Part shown: in pieces, positions 51,852 to 60,285 of the stretch | Layout: each line of letters begins with the position of its first letter | Numbering within the stretch: position 1 is the stretch's first letter | Assembly: GCF_033845285.1 (NCBI RefSeq) | Contig: NZ_JAWXCX010000001.1 | Location: forward strand, 387,495 to 451,494 | Source of the DNA: Marinococcus sp. PL1-022 | GTDB lineage: Bacteria; Bacillota; Bacilli; Bacillales; Marinococcaceae | Direction of reading: 5' to 3' | Length of the DNA: 64,000 nucleotides | The notes under the pieces: generated by a model | Seen by the model: the letters and a program-made list of their open reading frames with translations, nothing else | The model's database searches: none | What the model was told of the DNA's origin: nothing | Position numbers and translations under genes: made by a program

Positions 51852-52229
51852 GTTTGCACTCTGTGCGCTGCCGCTTTTGCTGTAAGCTGAAAGTATCAAG
51901 AATTTACCGAAAATTATTCTGCCGCAAACAATTGCCGGGGAAATTTTATATCTGTATGTAGTATTGCAGTCCTTCTATGGTTTTTATAAACGACTAGATA
52001 TAGAAGCAGGTCTTACTTACTGAAATTTTTTCTGTCAGAAAATGTGCACAATTATAAGGGTAGAATCGCGGAGTATAAGGAAGTATGGCAGAGATTTTAA
52101 TTGTCAAGAGGATAAAACGAAAAATATCTATATCATGTATGTTGAAAAAGAAGATTACACCATATATAGTAGTGGTATAAGAATGATGTACACACGTTCG
52201 TACATTTTAGAAATAAAGGAGGGGATTCG
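51852..52229 (+). other. Long regulatory region upstream of nrdI
   Basis: No convincing gene is present. The region is AT-rich and contains a 15-nt perfect palindrome TTTTCTG-T-CAGAAAA (52028-52042), then a promoter with an NrdR-like box (annotated separately), and the nrdI ribosome-binding site AAAGGAGGGG. A 63-codon open frame (52042-52233) crosses the promoter, has no ribosome-binding site and is rejected. Confidence 0.65.
52142..52172 (+). promoter_or_regulatory. nrdIEF promoter with overlapping NrdR-like box
   Basis: TTGAAA (52142-52147), 17-nt spacer and TATAGT (52165-52170). ACACCATATATAGTAG (52157-52172) covers the -10 and resembles the NrdR box ACAC(A/T)ATATAT(A/T)GTGT. NrdR represses ribonucleotide reductase genes when dATP is high. 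A second box about 31 bp away, usual for NrdR, is not clear. Confidence 0.62.
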
Positions 52230-52625
52230 GTGATACCGATCATTTTTGATTCTATGACGGGCAACGTGAAGCGTTTTGCAGAAAAAATCCCGTTTGACCG
52301 GGTGTACAGTCTGAATGAAGCGGAGCAAATCGATGAACCGTTTATCCTTATCACCTATACGAAGGGATTTGGAAATATCCCGGAATCCACAGAAGCGTTT
52401 CTTGAAGACCATGCAGAGCAGCTTCTTGCGGTGGCTTCGAGTGGAAACAAAGTATGGGGAGACAATTTTGCCAAAAGCGCCAACCAGATTGCAGTTAACT
52501 ACAACGTTCCTATACTTCATAAATTTGAACTGAGCGGAACCAAAAACGATGTGTCCATTTTCGCAGAGGAGGCGATGAAAGTTGCAACAAACACAAACCA
52601 CCGACTGGATCCAGTTAAACAATGA
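52230..52625 (+). CDS. nrdI: NrdI flavodoxin-like protein for class Ib ribonucleotide reductase
   Basis: An FMN protein that supplies superoxide to activate the Mn2-tyrosyl radical cofactor of NrdF. The 131-residue protein has the phosphate-binding FDSMTGNVKRFAEKI loop and ITYTKGFGNIPEST. The start is GTG 52230, after AAAGGAGGGG. It overlaps nrdE by 44 bp, ensuring coupled synthesis. Confidence 0.95.
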   Translation: MIPIIFDSMTGNVKRFAEKIPFDRVYSLNEAEQIDEPFILITYTKGFGNIPESTEAFLEDHAEQLLAVASSGNKVWGDNFAKSANQIAVNYNVPILHKFELSGTKNDVSIFAEEAMKVATNTNHRLDPVKQ

Positions 52626-54684
52626 AATCATGTTCCAAAAGGATGGGTCCTTTCAATTTGAAAAAGACAAAGAAGCCGTTTATCAATACTTCATTCAATA
52701 CGTCAACCAGCACACTGTTTTCTTTCACGATCTGAAAGAAAAGCTCGACTATCTGCTTGAAAATGACTTTTATGAAAAAGAATTCCTCGAGGCGTATTCA
52801 TTTGAAGAAATTGAGCGCGTCTACAATCTTTGCTATGAAAAGAAATTCCGTTTTCCGTCATTCATGAGCGCGTTTAAATTTTACAATGATTATGCGCTGA
52901 AAACCAATGATCAGAAAATGATCCTTGAGCGCTTTGAAGACCGGGTGGCTGTCGTGGCCCTTTATTTCGGCAATGGAAATGCAGAGAAAGCTGAGCACTT
53001 TGCAGAAATGATGATGAGCCAGGATTACCAGCCAAGCACCCCGACGTTCCTGAATGCCGGCAGAAAACGGCGCGGAGAATTAGTCAGCTGCTTCCTGCTT
53101 GAGGTGAACGACTCTTTAAATGACATCTCCCGGGCTGTTGATATTTCCATGCAGCTGTCCAAGGTAGGCGGCGGTGTATCGCTGAACCTATCGAAGCTCC
53201 GGGCGAAGGGCGAAGCCATTAAAGATGTGGAAAACGCAACAAAAGGCGTCGTCGGCGTAATGAAGCTGCTCGACAATGCTTTTCGTTACGCAGACCAGAT
53301 GGGACAGCGCCAGGGCTCCGGCGCGGCATATTTAAACATTTTTCACCGGGATATTCACGACTTCCTGGATTCCAAGAAAATTTCGGCTGATGAGGATGTG
53401 CGTGTTAAAACATTGTCGATCGGGGTCGTGATTCCGGACAAGTTCGTTGAACTGGCCCGCCAGGATAAAGACATGTACCTGTTCTATCCGCATACCGTTT
53501 ACCGGGCGTACGGCGAACATCTTGACGAGATGGATATGAGCGAAATGTACGATAAGCTCGTCGAGGACGAGCGCGTGAAAAAGGACAAGGTCAACGCCCG
53601 CCGCATGCTTGAAAAGCTGGCGATTCTCCGTTCGGAATCCGGATATCCGTATCTGATGTTCCAGGATAACGTGAACCGCGCGCATGCGTTGAACAACGTG
53701 TCCAAAGTGAAATTTTCCAACCTTTGCTCTGAAGTTCTTCAGGCATCTGAGGTATCAAGCTATACAGATTACGGCGAGGAAGACGAAGTTGGACTCGATA
53801 TTTCCTGTAACCTTGGCTCGCTAAACATTGCCAATGTCATGAAGCACAAAACAATCAAGGATACAGTGAAGCTCGCCACCGATTCGCTGACTCACGTAGC
53901 GACGCACACCAACATTACGAATGCTCCGGCTGTGCGCCGCGGCAACCAGATGATGAAATCCATCGGTCTCGGGGCGATGAACCTGCACGGCTTCCTGGCG
54001 CAGAACCATATCGCCTACGAAAGCGAGGAAGCACGGGAATTCGCTGATTTCTTCTTTATGGCTGTGAACTTCTATTCCATCCAGCGTTCGATGGAGCTTG
54101 CCAAAGAGACAGGGGAAACGTTCTACGGCTTCGAAGGCTCCAGCTATGCAGACGGCTCCTACTTTGATAAGTACCTGAACCGTTCCTACCTTCCGTCCTC
54201 GGCTAAAATTGCCGGCCTGTTTGAAGGCATGGCCATGCCGGACGCGGAAGACTGGAAAGAGCTGATGGAGCAGGTTCAGACGCACGGATTGTTCCACAGC
54301 TACCGCCTGGCGATCGCACCGACCGGCTCCATTTCCTATGTCCAGTCGGCCACAGCTTCTGTTATGCCGATCATGGAGCGCATTGAAGAACGGACGTACG
54401 GCAACTCGAAAACGTATTACCCAATGCCGGGTCTCGCTCCGGATAACTGGTTCTTCTACAAAGCAGCGTATGACATGGATATGTTCAACGTGGTGGATAT
54501 GATCGCAGCTATTCAGGAACACATCGATCAGGGCATCAGCTTTACTCTCTTTGTACGTGACACCATCACTACAAGAGATCTGAACCGTATTGATCTTTAC
54601 GCCCACTATAAAGGCATCAAGACGATTTACTACGCACGGACAAAAGACACAGGACAGGACGACTGCCTTTCCTGCGTCGTGTAA
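52582..54684 (+). CDS. nrdE: Class Ib ribonucleoside-diphosphate reductase, alpha subunit
   Basis: The catalytic subunit reducing NDPs to dNDPs. The 700-residue protein has active-site Cys in RRGELVSCFLLEV and SNLCSEV, the substrate loop DISCNLGSLNIANVM, and the C-terminal redox pair CLSC (DDCLSCVV). There is no N-terminal ATP-cone, as in class Ib enzymes. The start is TTG 52582, 8 nt after GAGGAGG and within nrdI. nrdF follows 18 bp later. Confidence 0.97.
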   Translation: MQQTQTTDWIQLNNEIMFQKDGSFQFEKDKEAVYQYFIQYVNQHTVFFHDLKEKLDYLLENDFYEKEFLEAYSFEEIERVYNLCYEKKFRFPSFMSAFKFYNDYALKTNDQKMILERFEDRVAVVALYFGNGNAEKAEHFAEMMMSQDYQPSTPTFLNAGRKRRGELVSCFLLEVNDSLNDISRAVDISMQLSKVGGGVSLNLSKLRAKGEAIKDVENATKGVVGVMKLLDNAFRYADQMGQRQGSGAAYLNIFHRDIHDFLDSKKISADEDVRVKTLSIGVVIPDKFVELARQDKDMYLFYPHTVYRAYGEHLDEMDMSEMYDKLVEDERVKKDKVNARRMLEKLAILRSESGYPYLMFQDNVNRAHALNNVSKVKFSNLCSEVLQASEVSSYTDYGEEDEVGLDISCNLGSLNIANVMKHKTIKDTVKLATDSLTHVATHTNITNAPAVRRGNQMMKSIGLGAMNLHGFLAQNHIAYESEEAREFADFFFMAVNFYSIQRSMELAKETGETFYGFEGSSYADGSYFDKYLNRSYLPSSAKIAGLFEGMAMPDAEDWKELMEQVQTHGLFHSYRLAIAPTGSISYVQSATASVMPIMERIEERTYGNSKTYYPMPGLAPDNWFFYKAAYDMDMFNVVDMIAAIQEHIDQGISFTLFVRDTITTRDLNRIDLYAHYKGIKTIYYARTKDTGQDDCLSCVV

Positions 54685-54702
54685 AGAAAGGAGCACCACC
54701 CC

Positions 54703-55674
54703 ATGAATCAAATATTTGACGCAGCCGACTGGTCAAAACAAGACGACGACTTTACGCAGATGTTTTACAGCCAGAACGTAAAACAATTCTGGCTTCCAGA
54801 GGAAATATCACTCAACGGGGATCTGCTCACCTGGAAGTATTTATCCGATGAAGAAAAAGACACGTATATGAAGGTGCTCGCCGGTTTGACCCTGCTTGAT
54901 ACAGAGCAGGGAAATGTCGGTATGCCAAAGGTTGCTGAGCAGGTGGAAGGCCACCAGCGCAAAGCAGTATTAAACTTTATGGCAATGATGGAAAACGCGG
55001 TGCACGCGAAATCCTATTCGAACATTTTCATGACGCTTGCTTCTACAGAAGTAATTAATGAACTGTTTGAATGGGTGAAGGAAAATCCGCACCTGCAGAA
55101 AAAAGCTACCCGTATTGTGGAGCAGTACAATAAAATCGAGGACGGGGACGAAATTTCTCTGTACAAAGCCATGGTGGCTTCCGTTTACCTTGAAAGCTTT
55201 CTGTTCTACAGCGGCTTTTATTATCCGCTTTATTTCTACGGCCAGGGCAAGCTCATGCAGAGCGGGGAGATCATTAACCTGATTATCCGCGACGAAGCGA
55301 TTCACGGCGTGTACGTTGGTCTTCTGGCACAGGAAATTTACAAGCGCCAGACACCGGAAAAGCAGGAAGAGCTGCGGGAATTCGCTCACGACCTGCTCAT
55401 GGAGCTGTATGATAATGAACTGCTTTATACGGAGCAGCTTTATGACCCGGTAGGACTGACCTCCGACGTGAAAAAGTTCCTTCGGTACAATGCGAACAAA
55501 GCATTGATGAACCTGGGTCTGGATGCGTATTTTGAAGAGGAAGAAATTAACCCGATTGTATTAAACGGCATGGATACGAAAACAAAATCCCATGATTTCT
55601 TCTCGATGAAAGGAAACGGCTACAAAAAAGCAACGGTGGAGCCGGTCCGGGACGAAGATTTCATTTTTGATTAA
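54703..55674 (+). CDS. nrdF: Class Ib ribonucleoside-diphosphate reductase, beta subunit
   Basis: The dimetal-tyrosyl radical subunit. The 323-residue protein has metal ligands in [25 protein letters not shown] (Glu and His, with the radical Tyr close by), [11 protein letters not shown] and [13 protein letters not shown]. The C-terminal tail ([11 protein letters not shown]) is the subunit docking peptide. It is last in nrdIEF and is followed by a terminator. Confidence 0.97.
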   Translation: MNQIFDAADWSKQDDDFTQMFYSQNVKQFWLPEEISLNGDLLTWKYLSDEEKDTYMKVLAGLTLLDTEQGNVGMPKVAEQVEGHQRKAVLNFMAMMENAVHAKSYSNIFMTLASTEVINELFEWVKENPHLQKKATRIVEQYNKIEDGDEISLYKAMVASVYLESFLFYSGFYYPLYFYGQGKLMQSGEIINLIIRDEAIHGVYVGLLAQEIYKRQTPEKQEELREFAHDLLMELYDNELLYTEQLYDPVGLTSDVKKFLRYNANKALMNLGLDAYFEEEEINPIVLNGMDTKTKSHDFFSMKGNGYKKATVEPVRDEDFIFD

Positions 55675-55680
55675 CAAAAA

Positions 55681-55705
55681 AGCCGGGCATCTGCCTGGCT
55701 TTTTT
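55681..55705 (+). terminator. nrdIEF terminator
   Basis: An 8-bp stem AGCCGGGC/GCCTGGCT (one G-T pair) with an ATCT loop, preceded by an A-run and followed by TTTTT. Confidence 0.9.
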
Positions 55706-55770
55706 AATGTGTATTAAAAAAAGTTCCGCTATAATAAAACACAGATGAACATCACAAAGAGGTGAACAAT

Positions 55771-56394
55771 ATGGGAAAAATGGATGAAATGATTGTAGTG
55801 GCACCAAGAGAGCAGGTATTTGCACGCGAAGCCCGCACGTTTCACGGGGTGCAGGATGAGCAGGGGCAGATTCAGGAAATACTTGGAACGATTGCAGATA
55901 CATATACGGAAAAAAGAAGAGGGGACGCCGAAGAAGATCCGTCCTGGAAACAGCCGATCCCCTACGTGGTGATCCGCAGGGGGGAAGAGTTATTTGCGTA
56001 TGAACGGCTGGCCGGCGGAGGAGAAGGAAGGCTGCATAACAAATTGTCCCTCGGGTTCGGAGGGCATATGAATGCTGAAGCAGGCGTCTCGACATTTCAG
56101 GAGCTGCTGCATACAAATGCCGATCGTGAACTTGAAGAAGAGCTGCATATTTCTTCTCTGGAAGGAGCGGAAATGCAGGCACTTGGATTGATTAATGATG
56201 ACAATAACGCTGTCGGTGAAGTACATCTCGGCATTTTGTACACGTTTGTTCTTCCGGAGCACGTGGACGTGAAGGTGAAGGAAACAGAGCAGATCCGCGG
56301 CTTCTGGACGAGCGTGGATGAGCTTTCCCAGCCGGAGACCTATGAACGGCTCGAGACATGGTCGCAATTTGTTGTAGATATCCTGGATAAATAA
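55771..56394 (+). CDS. ymaB: Nudix-like phosphoesterase (YmaB family)
   Basis: A 207-residue MutT/Nudix-like protein. The N-terminus (MGKMDEMIVVAPREQVF) and the core (QPIPYVVIRRGEELFAYERLAGGGEGRLHNKLSLGFGGHMN) closely match B. subtilis YmaB, which also follows nrdIEF there. The Nudix box is partly conserved (GGHMNAEAG...NADRELEEELHI). The ATG at 55771 is 6 nt after AGAGGTGA. A terminator separates it from nrdF, so it has its own expression or relies on read-through. The substrate is unknown; the linkage suggests nucleotide metabolism. Confidence 0.9.
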   Translation: MGKMDEMIVVAPREQVFAREARTFHGVQDEQGQIQEILGTIADTYTEKRRGDAEEDPSWKQPIPYVVIRRGEELFAYERLAGGGEGRLHNKLSLGFGGHMNAEAGVSTFQELLHTNADRELEEELHISSLEGAEMQALGLINDDNNAVGEVHLGILYTFVLPEHVDVKVKETEQIRGFWTSVDELSQPETYERLETWSQFVVDILDK

Positions 56395-56398
56395 ATGA

Positions 56399-56434
56399 GA
56401 AGCTGTTTCCGGGAAAGGGAAACAGCTTCTTGTT
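56399..56434. terminator. Convergent terminator between ymaB and ydbP
   Basis: A perfect 12-bp stem GAAGCTGTTTCC/GGAAACAGCTTC with a 7-nt loop lies between the two converging genes. Only short A/T-rich flanks are present, so efficiency is uncertain. Confidence 0.75.
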
Positions 56435-56442
56435 TATTTGCT

Positions 56443-56769
56443 TTAGTAATATTTGGAGAAAAAGTCACTAACCTGACCCGGGGTTTTAGCGTCTGCGCTG
56501 TGCAGATGGCCGATTTTTTCCCCGTTTTGGAATACAAGAATACTCGGTATGCCCATTACTTCCTGTTCGCTTGTAATGTCTGGCAGCTGTTCGGTATCAA
56601 TTTTATGAAACGGGACGCCGTCAAAACGGTTCAGTACATCGTCCATGAACATATCGAGCCTCCGGCAGTCCGGACACCAACCAGCTGAAAATTCTACTGC
56701 TACCGGTGTTTCTGTTTGTATAGTCTCCTCAAAAGAGTCTTTGGATTCAATGCGATTATTCGCGGTCAT
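56443..56769 (-). CDS. ydbP: Thioredoxin-family protein (YdbP-like)
   Basis: A 108-residue thioredoxin fold with an atypical active site CPDC (FSAGWCPDCRRLDMFMDDV) and cis-Pro in VMGIPSILVF. It closely resembles B. subtilis YdbP. It is a cytoplasmic thiol-disulfide oxidoreductase of unknown partner. It starts at 56769 after AAAGGAG on the minus strand. It is divergent from the small lipoprotein gene. Confidence 0.88.
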   Translation of the reverse strand: MTANNRIESKDSFEETIQTETPVAVEFSAGWCPDCRRLDMFMDDVLNRFDGVPFHKIDTEQLPDITSEQEVMGIPSILVFQNGEKIGHLHSADAKTPGQVSDFFSKYY

Positions 56770-56930
56770 TATTCATTCGCTCCTTTCATGCTGCTCTCTA
56801 TTGTAACAAAGGCATAAAAATGTGCAAAAAAATAATGGGAATAATGTTTCAACTGGAAAACCCTGTTAGAATAAACATATACATACTTAACGTCAACTGT
56901 ATTAAGCTTTTGATGGGAGGAGGATCTGTG

Positions 56931-57341
56931 ATGCGTCTATTCCAAAGGATGGCAGCAGTGGCAGCAGCTGGCATGCTGCTGTTTGCATCTGCCTGTGGAA
57001 ACGAGGCAGAGGGAGCAGAACAATGGATCACGGAGCTTGAAAGCAACGGGCTTTCCATGCAGAAGACAGACGAAAATCCTGCAGCCCCGGTATCAATGAA
57101 CCAGGAAAGCAGGGTGTGGGTGGAAGACAGCACGGAAACGAAAGTAGCGGTTTATGAATTCGATTCCCAGGAAGCGGCTGCAGAGGCAGAAGAACAATTT
57201 CAGCAGGAAGTGACTGAAAATGGGGGATGGGAAAACATTTCCTACCGGACGGCCGTTTCAGGATCTATGTTTTTATACACCTACAATGAAGATTCCTATG
57301 CTTTCTCGGCCTTCATGGATAAAGTATCACTTCCATCCTAA
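56931..57341 (+). CDS. Small lipoprotein of unknown function
   Basis: A 136-residue predicted lipoprotein with a signal peptide and lipobox (MRLFQRMAAVAAAGMLLFASAC; Cys about residue 22). The mature part is short and acidic with no recognised family, ending YSYAFSAFMDKVSLPS-like. ATG 56931 is 8 nt after GGGAGGAGG; the frame is open upstream but without a ribosome-binding site. A terminator-like hairpin follows. It is isolated from neighbours by promoter-size gaps (162 bp upstream). Confidence 0.8.
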   Translation: MRLFQRMAAVAAAGMLLFASACGNEAEGAEQWITELESNGLSMQKTDENPAAPVSMNQESRVWVEDSTETKVAVYEFDSQEAAAEAEEQFQQEVTENGGWENISYRTAVSGSMFLYTYNEDSYAFSAFMDKVSLPS

Positions 57342-57353
57342 AAGCATGTAAAA

Positions 57354-57387
57354 AGCCGGTCTGCCTGAAAAGGCGGCCCGGTTTTTT
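57354..57387 (+). terminator. Terminator after the small lipoprotein gene
   Basis: An imperfect GC-rich stem (GCCGGTCTGCC against GGCGGCCCGGT) with a TGAAAA loop is followed by TTTTTT. Confidence 0.7.
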
Positions 57388-57426
57388 GTCATTCATTAAA
57401 AATTTAGGAGAGAAGAAAAAGATGAA

Positions 57427-57488
57427 TTGACATTTAAAAAGGTAATGATAAAATAAAAAGTGTAATTGATAATGAATATCATTAACAA
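57427..57488 (+). promoter_or_regulatory. yclN operon promoter with Fur box
   Basis: TTGACA (57427-57432), 16-nt spacer and TAAAAT (57449-57454). Just downstream, GATAATGAATATCATTAAC (57468-57486) matches the Fur consensus GATAATGATAATCATTATC at 16 of 19 positions within a longer inverted repeat, so repression under iron sufficiency is expected. Confidence 0.88.
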
Positions 57489-57535
57489 TTAGAAGCGATC
57501 CAGTGTATTAATCCGCGGAAATGAAGTGTTTACAG

Positions 57536-58489
57536 ATGAAATGGTGGTACTTACTTGTACTTCTCGTTCTTCTTTCGGCGACCTCCCTGTTTATTGGCGT
57601 CCAGACAGTGTCGTTTCAGGGACTGATGGCAGGAAATGAAGACGAGTGGCGCACATTGACAGCGAGCCGGATACCACGGCTCCTCAGTATTATTATGGCC
57701 GGCATGGGGATGGCCATCTGCGGATTAATCATGCAGCAGCTGAGCCGGAACCGGTTTGTTTCCCCTACCACAGCCGGCACGATGGATTCGGCCCGGTTTG
57801 GTATTTTAGTGGCCATGATCTGGTTCGGAGGAGCTTCACCGCTGCTCCGGACCGGTGTAGCTTTTTTATTTGCACTTCTCGGTACGTTTGTTTTTATGAC
57901 TATTTTGGAGCGTGTGAAATTTAAAGATCCCATCTTTATACCATTGGTGGGGCTGATGTTTGGAAATATTGTAGGCTCGGTGACGACGTTTTTTGCCTTG
58001 AGATATGATGTCGTGCAAAATATGTCAGCCTGGCTGCAGGGGGATTTTTCACTAATTGTAAATGGCCAGTATGAGCTTCTGTACGTCAGTCTGCCACTGA
58101 TTCTAATATCTTACATATTTGCTGGCCGGTTTACGATCGCCGGCATGGGACAAGAATTTGCGGTGAATCTTGGGTTGAATTACCGTACAGTCGTCAATTT
58201 GGGCATCACCATCGTTGCCGCTGTGACCGCAGTCGTTATATTAACAGTGGGAACCATCCCGTTTTTAGGCCTGGTAGTACCAAATATTGTGGCAATCTAC
58301 CTGGGAGACAACCTCCAGAAAACGCTGATTCATACCGCGCTGCTTGGAGCTGTGTTTGTGCTGGTTTGTGATATTTTTGGCCGCCTGATTGTTTTTCCGT
58401 ATGAGGTGCCTATAGGCTTAACCGTAGGCGTGCTTGGCAGTTTCTTATTCCTCTATATGCTGATGAGGAGGAAGAAATATGCGTTTTAA
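57536..58489 (+). CDS. yclN: FecCD-type siderophore ABC transporter permease (YclN-like)
   Basis: A membrane permease for ferric siderophore import. It has about nine to ten transmembrane segments, with ASRIPRLLSIIMAGMGMAICGLIMQQLSRNRFVSPTTAGTMD-type N-terminal and TVGTIPFLGLVVPNIV motifs typical of FecCD. The sequence strongly resembles B. subtilis YclN of the petrobactin importer YclNOPQ. I prefer ATG 57536, which aligns with the YclN N-terminus; ATG 57521 is in frame and possible. Neither has a strong ribosome-binding site. It overlaps yclO by 11 bp. Confidence 0.93.
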   Translation: MKWWYLLVLLVLLSATSLFIGVQTVSFQGLMAGNEDEWRTLTASRIPRLLSIIMAGMGMAICGLIMQQLSRNRFVSPTTAGTMDSARFGILVAMIWFGGASPLLRTGVAFLFALLGTFVFMTILERVKFKDPIFIPLVGLMFGNIVGSVTTFFALRYDVVQNMSAWLQGDFSLIVNGQYELLYVSLPLILISYIFAGRFTIAGMGQEFAVNLGLNYRTVVNLGITIVAAVTAVVILTVGTIPFLGLVVPNIVAIYLGDNLQKTLIHTALLGAVFVLVCDIFGRLIVFPYEVPIGLTVGVLGSFLFLYMLMRRKKYAF

Positions 58490-59435
58490 TTGGAAGATTA
58501 TAGGACTGGCTGTTTTTTCGCTGATCCTCGCCGTTATCTTTATGTTTACAGATGCAGGAGGCAACTGGGACTATGTTTTGCAGCACCGGGCAGAGAAGCT
58601 TCTTGCGATGGTAATGACCGGCGGTGCGATTGCCTTTTCCACTGTCATTTTTCAAACGATTACGAATAACCGGATTTTAACACCTAGTATTATCGGTCTT
58701 GATTCGTTGTATATTTTGCTGCAGACAGCGCTTGTATTCTTTTTCGGTTCTACGTCCGCAATTGTAATTAACGGACCACTGAACTTTTTTGTCTCACTTG
58801 CCCTGATGCTCGGGTTTGCCGTTATTCTTTACTACTTTTTGTTTCAGGGGGAGCAGCAGGATATTTTCTTTCTGCTTCTCGTCGGAATTGTATGTGGAAC
58901 GTTGTTTAGCAGTATTTCTACGTTTTTACAGGTCCTCATATCACCAGATGAGTTTTTGACGATTCAGGATAATATGTTTGCAAGCTTTAATAATGTGAAC
59001 TCAAGCATTCTCGGCATTTCTGTAGTGGTGTTTGTGCTGCTGTTTATTTACTCCTTGTCTTTTATGAAATATTTGAACGTTCTTTCCCTCGGAAAGGACC
59101 AGGCGGTGAACCTGGGAGTGCCATATAAGTATGCGGTGAAGCGGCTGCTTGTCATTGTGGTTTTGTTTATTTCCATTGCCACCGCGCTTGTCGGGCCGAT
59201 TACGTTTTTAGGCCTGCTTGTAGCTAACGTCGCTTATGAAATGATGAAGGATTACCGGCACAGCGTGCTGCTTGCAGCCGCTGCACTTGCAGCTGCAGCG
59301 TTTTTAATCGGCGGCCAGCTGCTTGTTGAGCGGGTGCTTGGTTTTAACACAGCAATCAGCGTCATTGTGAACTTTATCGGAGGCATTTACTTTATCTATC
59401 TGTTATTAAGGGGGAACAAAGCATGGTCCAAGTAA
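58479..59435 (+). CDS. yclO: FecCD-type siderophore ABC transporter permease (YclO-like)
   Basis: The 318-residue second permease, forming a heterodimer with YclN. It has about nine transmembrane segments and LVGPITFLGLLVANVAYEMM, the EAA-like contact loop for the ATPase. The start is ATG 58479, after GAGGAGGAAG within yclN. It overlaps yclP by 13 bp, indicating tight coupling. Confidence 0.93.
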   Translation: MRFNWKIIGLAVFSLILAVIFMFTDAGGNWDYVLQHRAEKLLAMVMTGGAIAFSTVIFQTITNNRILTPSIIGLDSLYILLQTALVFFFGSTSAIVINGPLNFFVSLALMLGFAVILYYFLFQGEQQDIFFLLLVGIVCGTLFSSISTFLQVLISPDEFLTIQDNMFASFNNVNSSILGISVVVFVLLFIYSLSFMKYLNVLSLGKDQAVNLGVPYKYAVKRLLVIVVLFISIATALVGPITFLGLLVANVAYEMMKDYRHSVLLAAAALAAAAFLIGGQLLVERVLGFNTAISVIVNFIGGIYFIYLLLRGNKAWSK

Positions 59436-60181
59436 TGAATGTCACAAAAAAGTATGATGAAACACCGGTCGTAAACGATGTATCCGTGACAATTAAACAG
59501 GGGCAGATTACCTCATTCATCGGGCCAAACGGTGCTGGTAAAAGTACGTTGCTTGCTATGATCAGTCGTTTAATCGCCAAGGACGCGGGCGAAGTGAGAA
59601 TCGGGGATAAAGACATTACGAAAACAAAAAGCCGGGAGCTCGCGAAGAAACTGGCGATCTTAAAACAGTCCAACGAAATGAATGCCCGGCTGACCGTCCG
59701 TGAATTAATCTCTTTTGGCCGGTTTCCCTATTCTCAGGGACGCCTGAGCGCGGAAGACTGGGAGCATGTGGATCAGGCTATTGATTATATGGAGCTTAAA
59801 AGCATGCAGGATTCTTTTATTCACCAGCTGAGCGGCGGCCAGCGGCAGCGGGCCTTTATTGCAATGGTGATTGCTCAGGACACCGATTATATTCTGCTCG
59901 ATGAGCCGCTGAACAATCTGGATATGAAGCACTCCGTGCAGATTATGAAAGTGCTCCGGCGTTTAGTGAAAGACATGGGCAAAACTGTTCTCCTGGTTAT
60001 TCATGACATCAATTTCGCTTCCTGTTACTCCGATGACATTGTCGCTTTGAAAAATGGGCACATCGTGGCCCAGGGCACAACCGAAGAGATGATGGCATCA
60101 GAAGTGCTCACAGATATCTACGAAATGGATATGCCGATCTGTCGTATTAACGACCAGAAAATCTGTGTTTACTTTACGTAA
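59423..60181 (+). CDS. yclP: Siderophore ABC transporter ATPase (YclP-like)
   Basis: A 252-residue ATPase energising import. It has Walker A GPNGAGKST, Q-loop LKQSNEMN, signature LSGGQRQRAFIAM, Walker B YILLDEPLNNLD and H-loop VIHDINFA. It starts at ATG 59423 after AAGGGGG, inside the end of yclO. The gap of 104 bp to the binding-protein gene contains no terminator. Confidence 0.95.
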   Translation: MVQVMNVTKKYDETPVVNDVSVTIKQGQITSFIGPNGAGKSTLLAMISRLIAKDAGEVRIGDKDITKTKSRELAKKLAILKQSNEMNARLTVRELISFGRFPYSQGRLSAEDWEHVDQAIDYMELKSMQDSFIHQLSGGQRQRAFIAMVIAQDTDYILLDEPLNNLDMKHSVQIMKVLRRLVKDMGKTVLLVIHDINFASCYSDDIVALKNGHIVAQGTTEEMMASEVLTDIYEMDMPICRINDQKICVYFT

Positions 60182-60285
60182 ACAAAGCCGCCAGCCCGTT
60201 GATACGGCGAAAGAGTAACAAAAGGAGGAAGCAAAGCACATCAGGCTGGGAATAAAAAAACAACTTATTCAGGGGGAATAGAAAA

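Noticed and set aside
52042-52233. 63-codon open frame upstream of nrdI
   Set aside because: It spans the predicted nrd promoter and NrdR-like box, lacks a ribosome-binding site, and its sequence resembles no protein.
53821-54711. Minus-strand open frame of 296 codons opposite nrdE
   Set aside because: Antisense to highly conserved nrdE sequence, with no ribosome-binding site or family resemblance.
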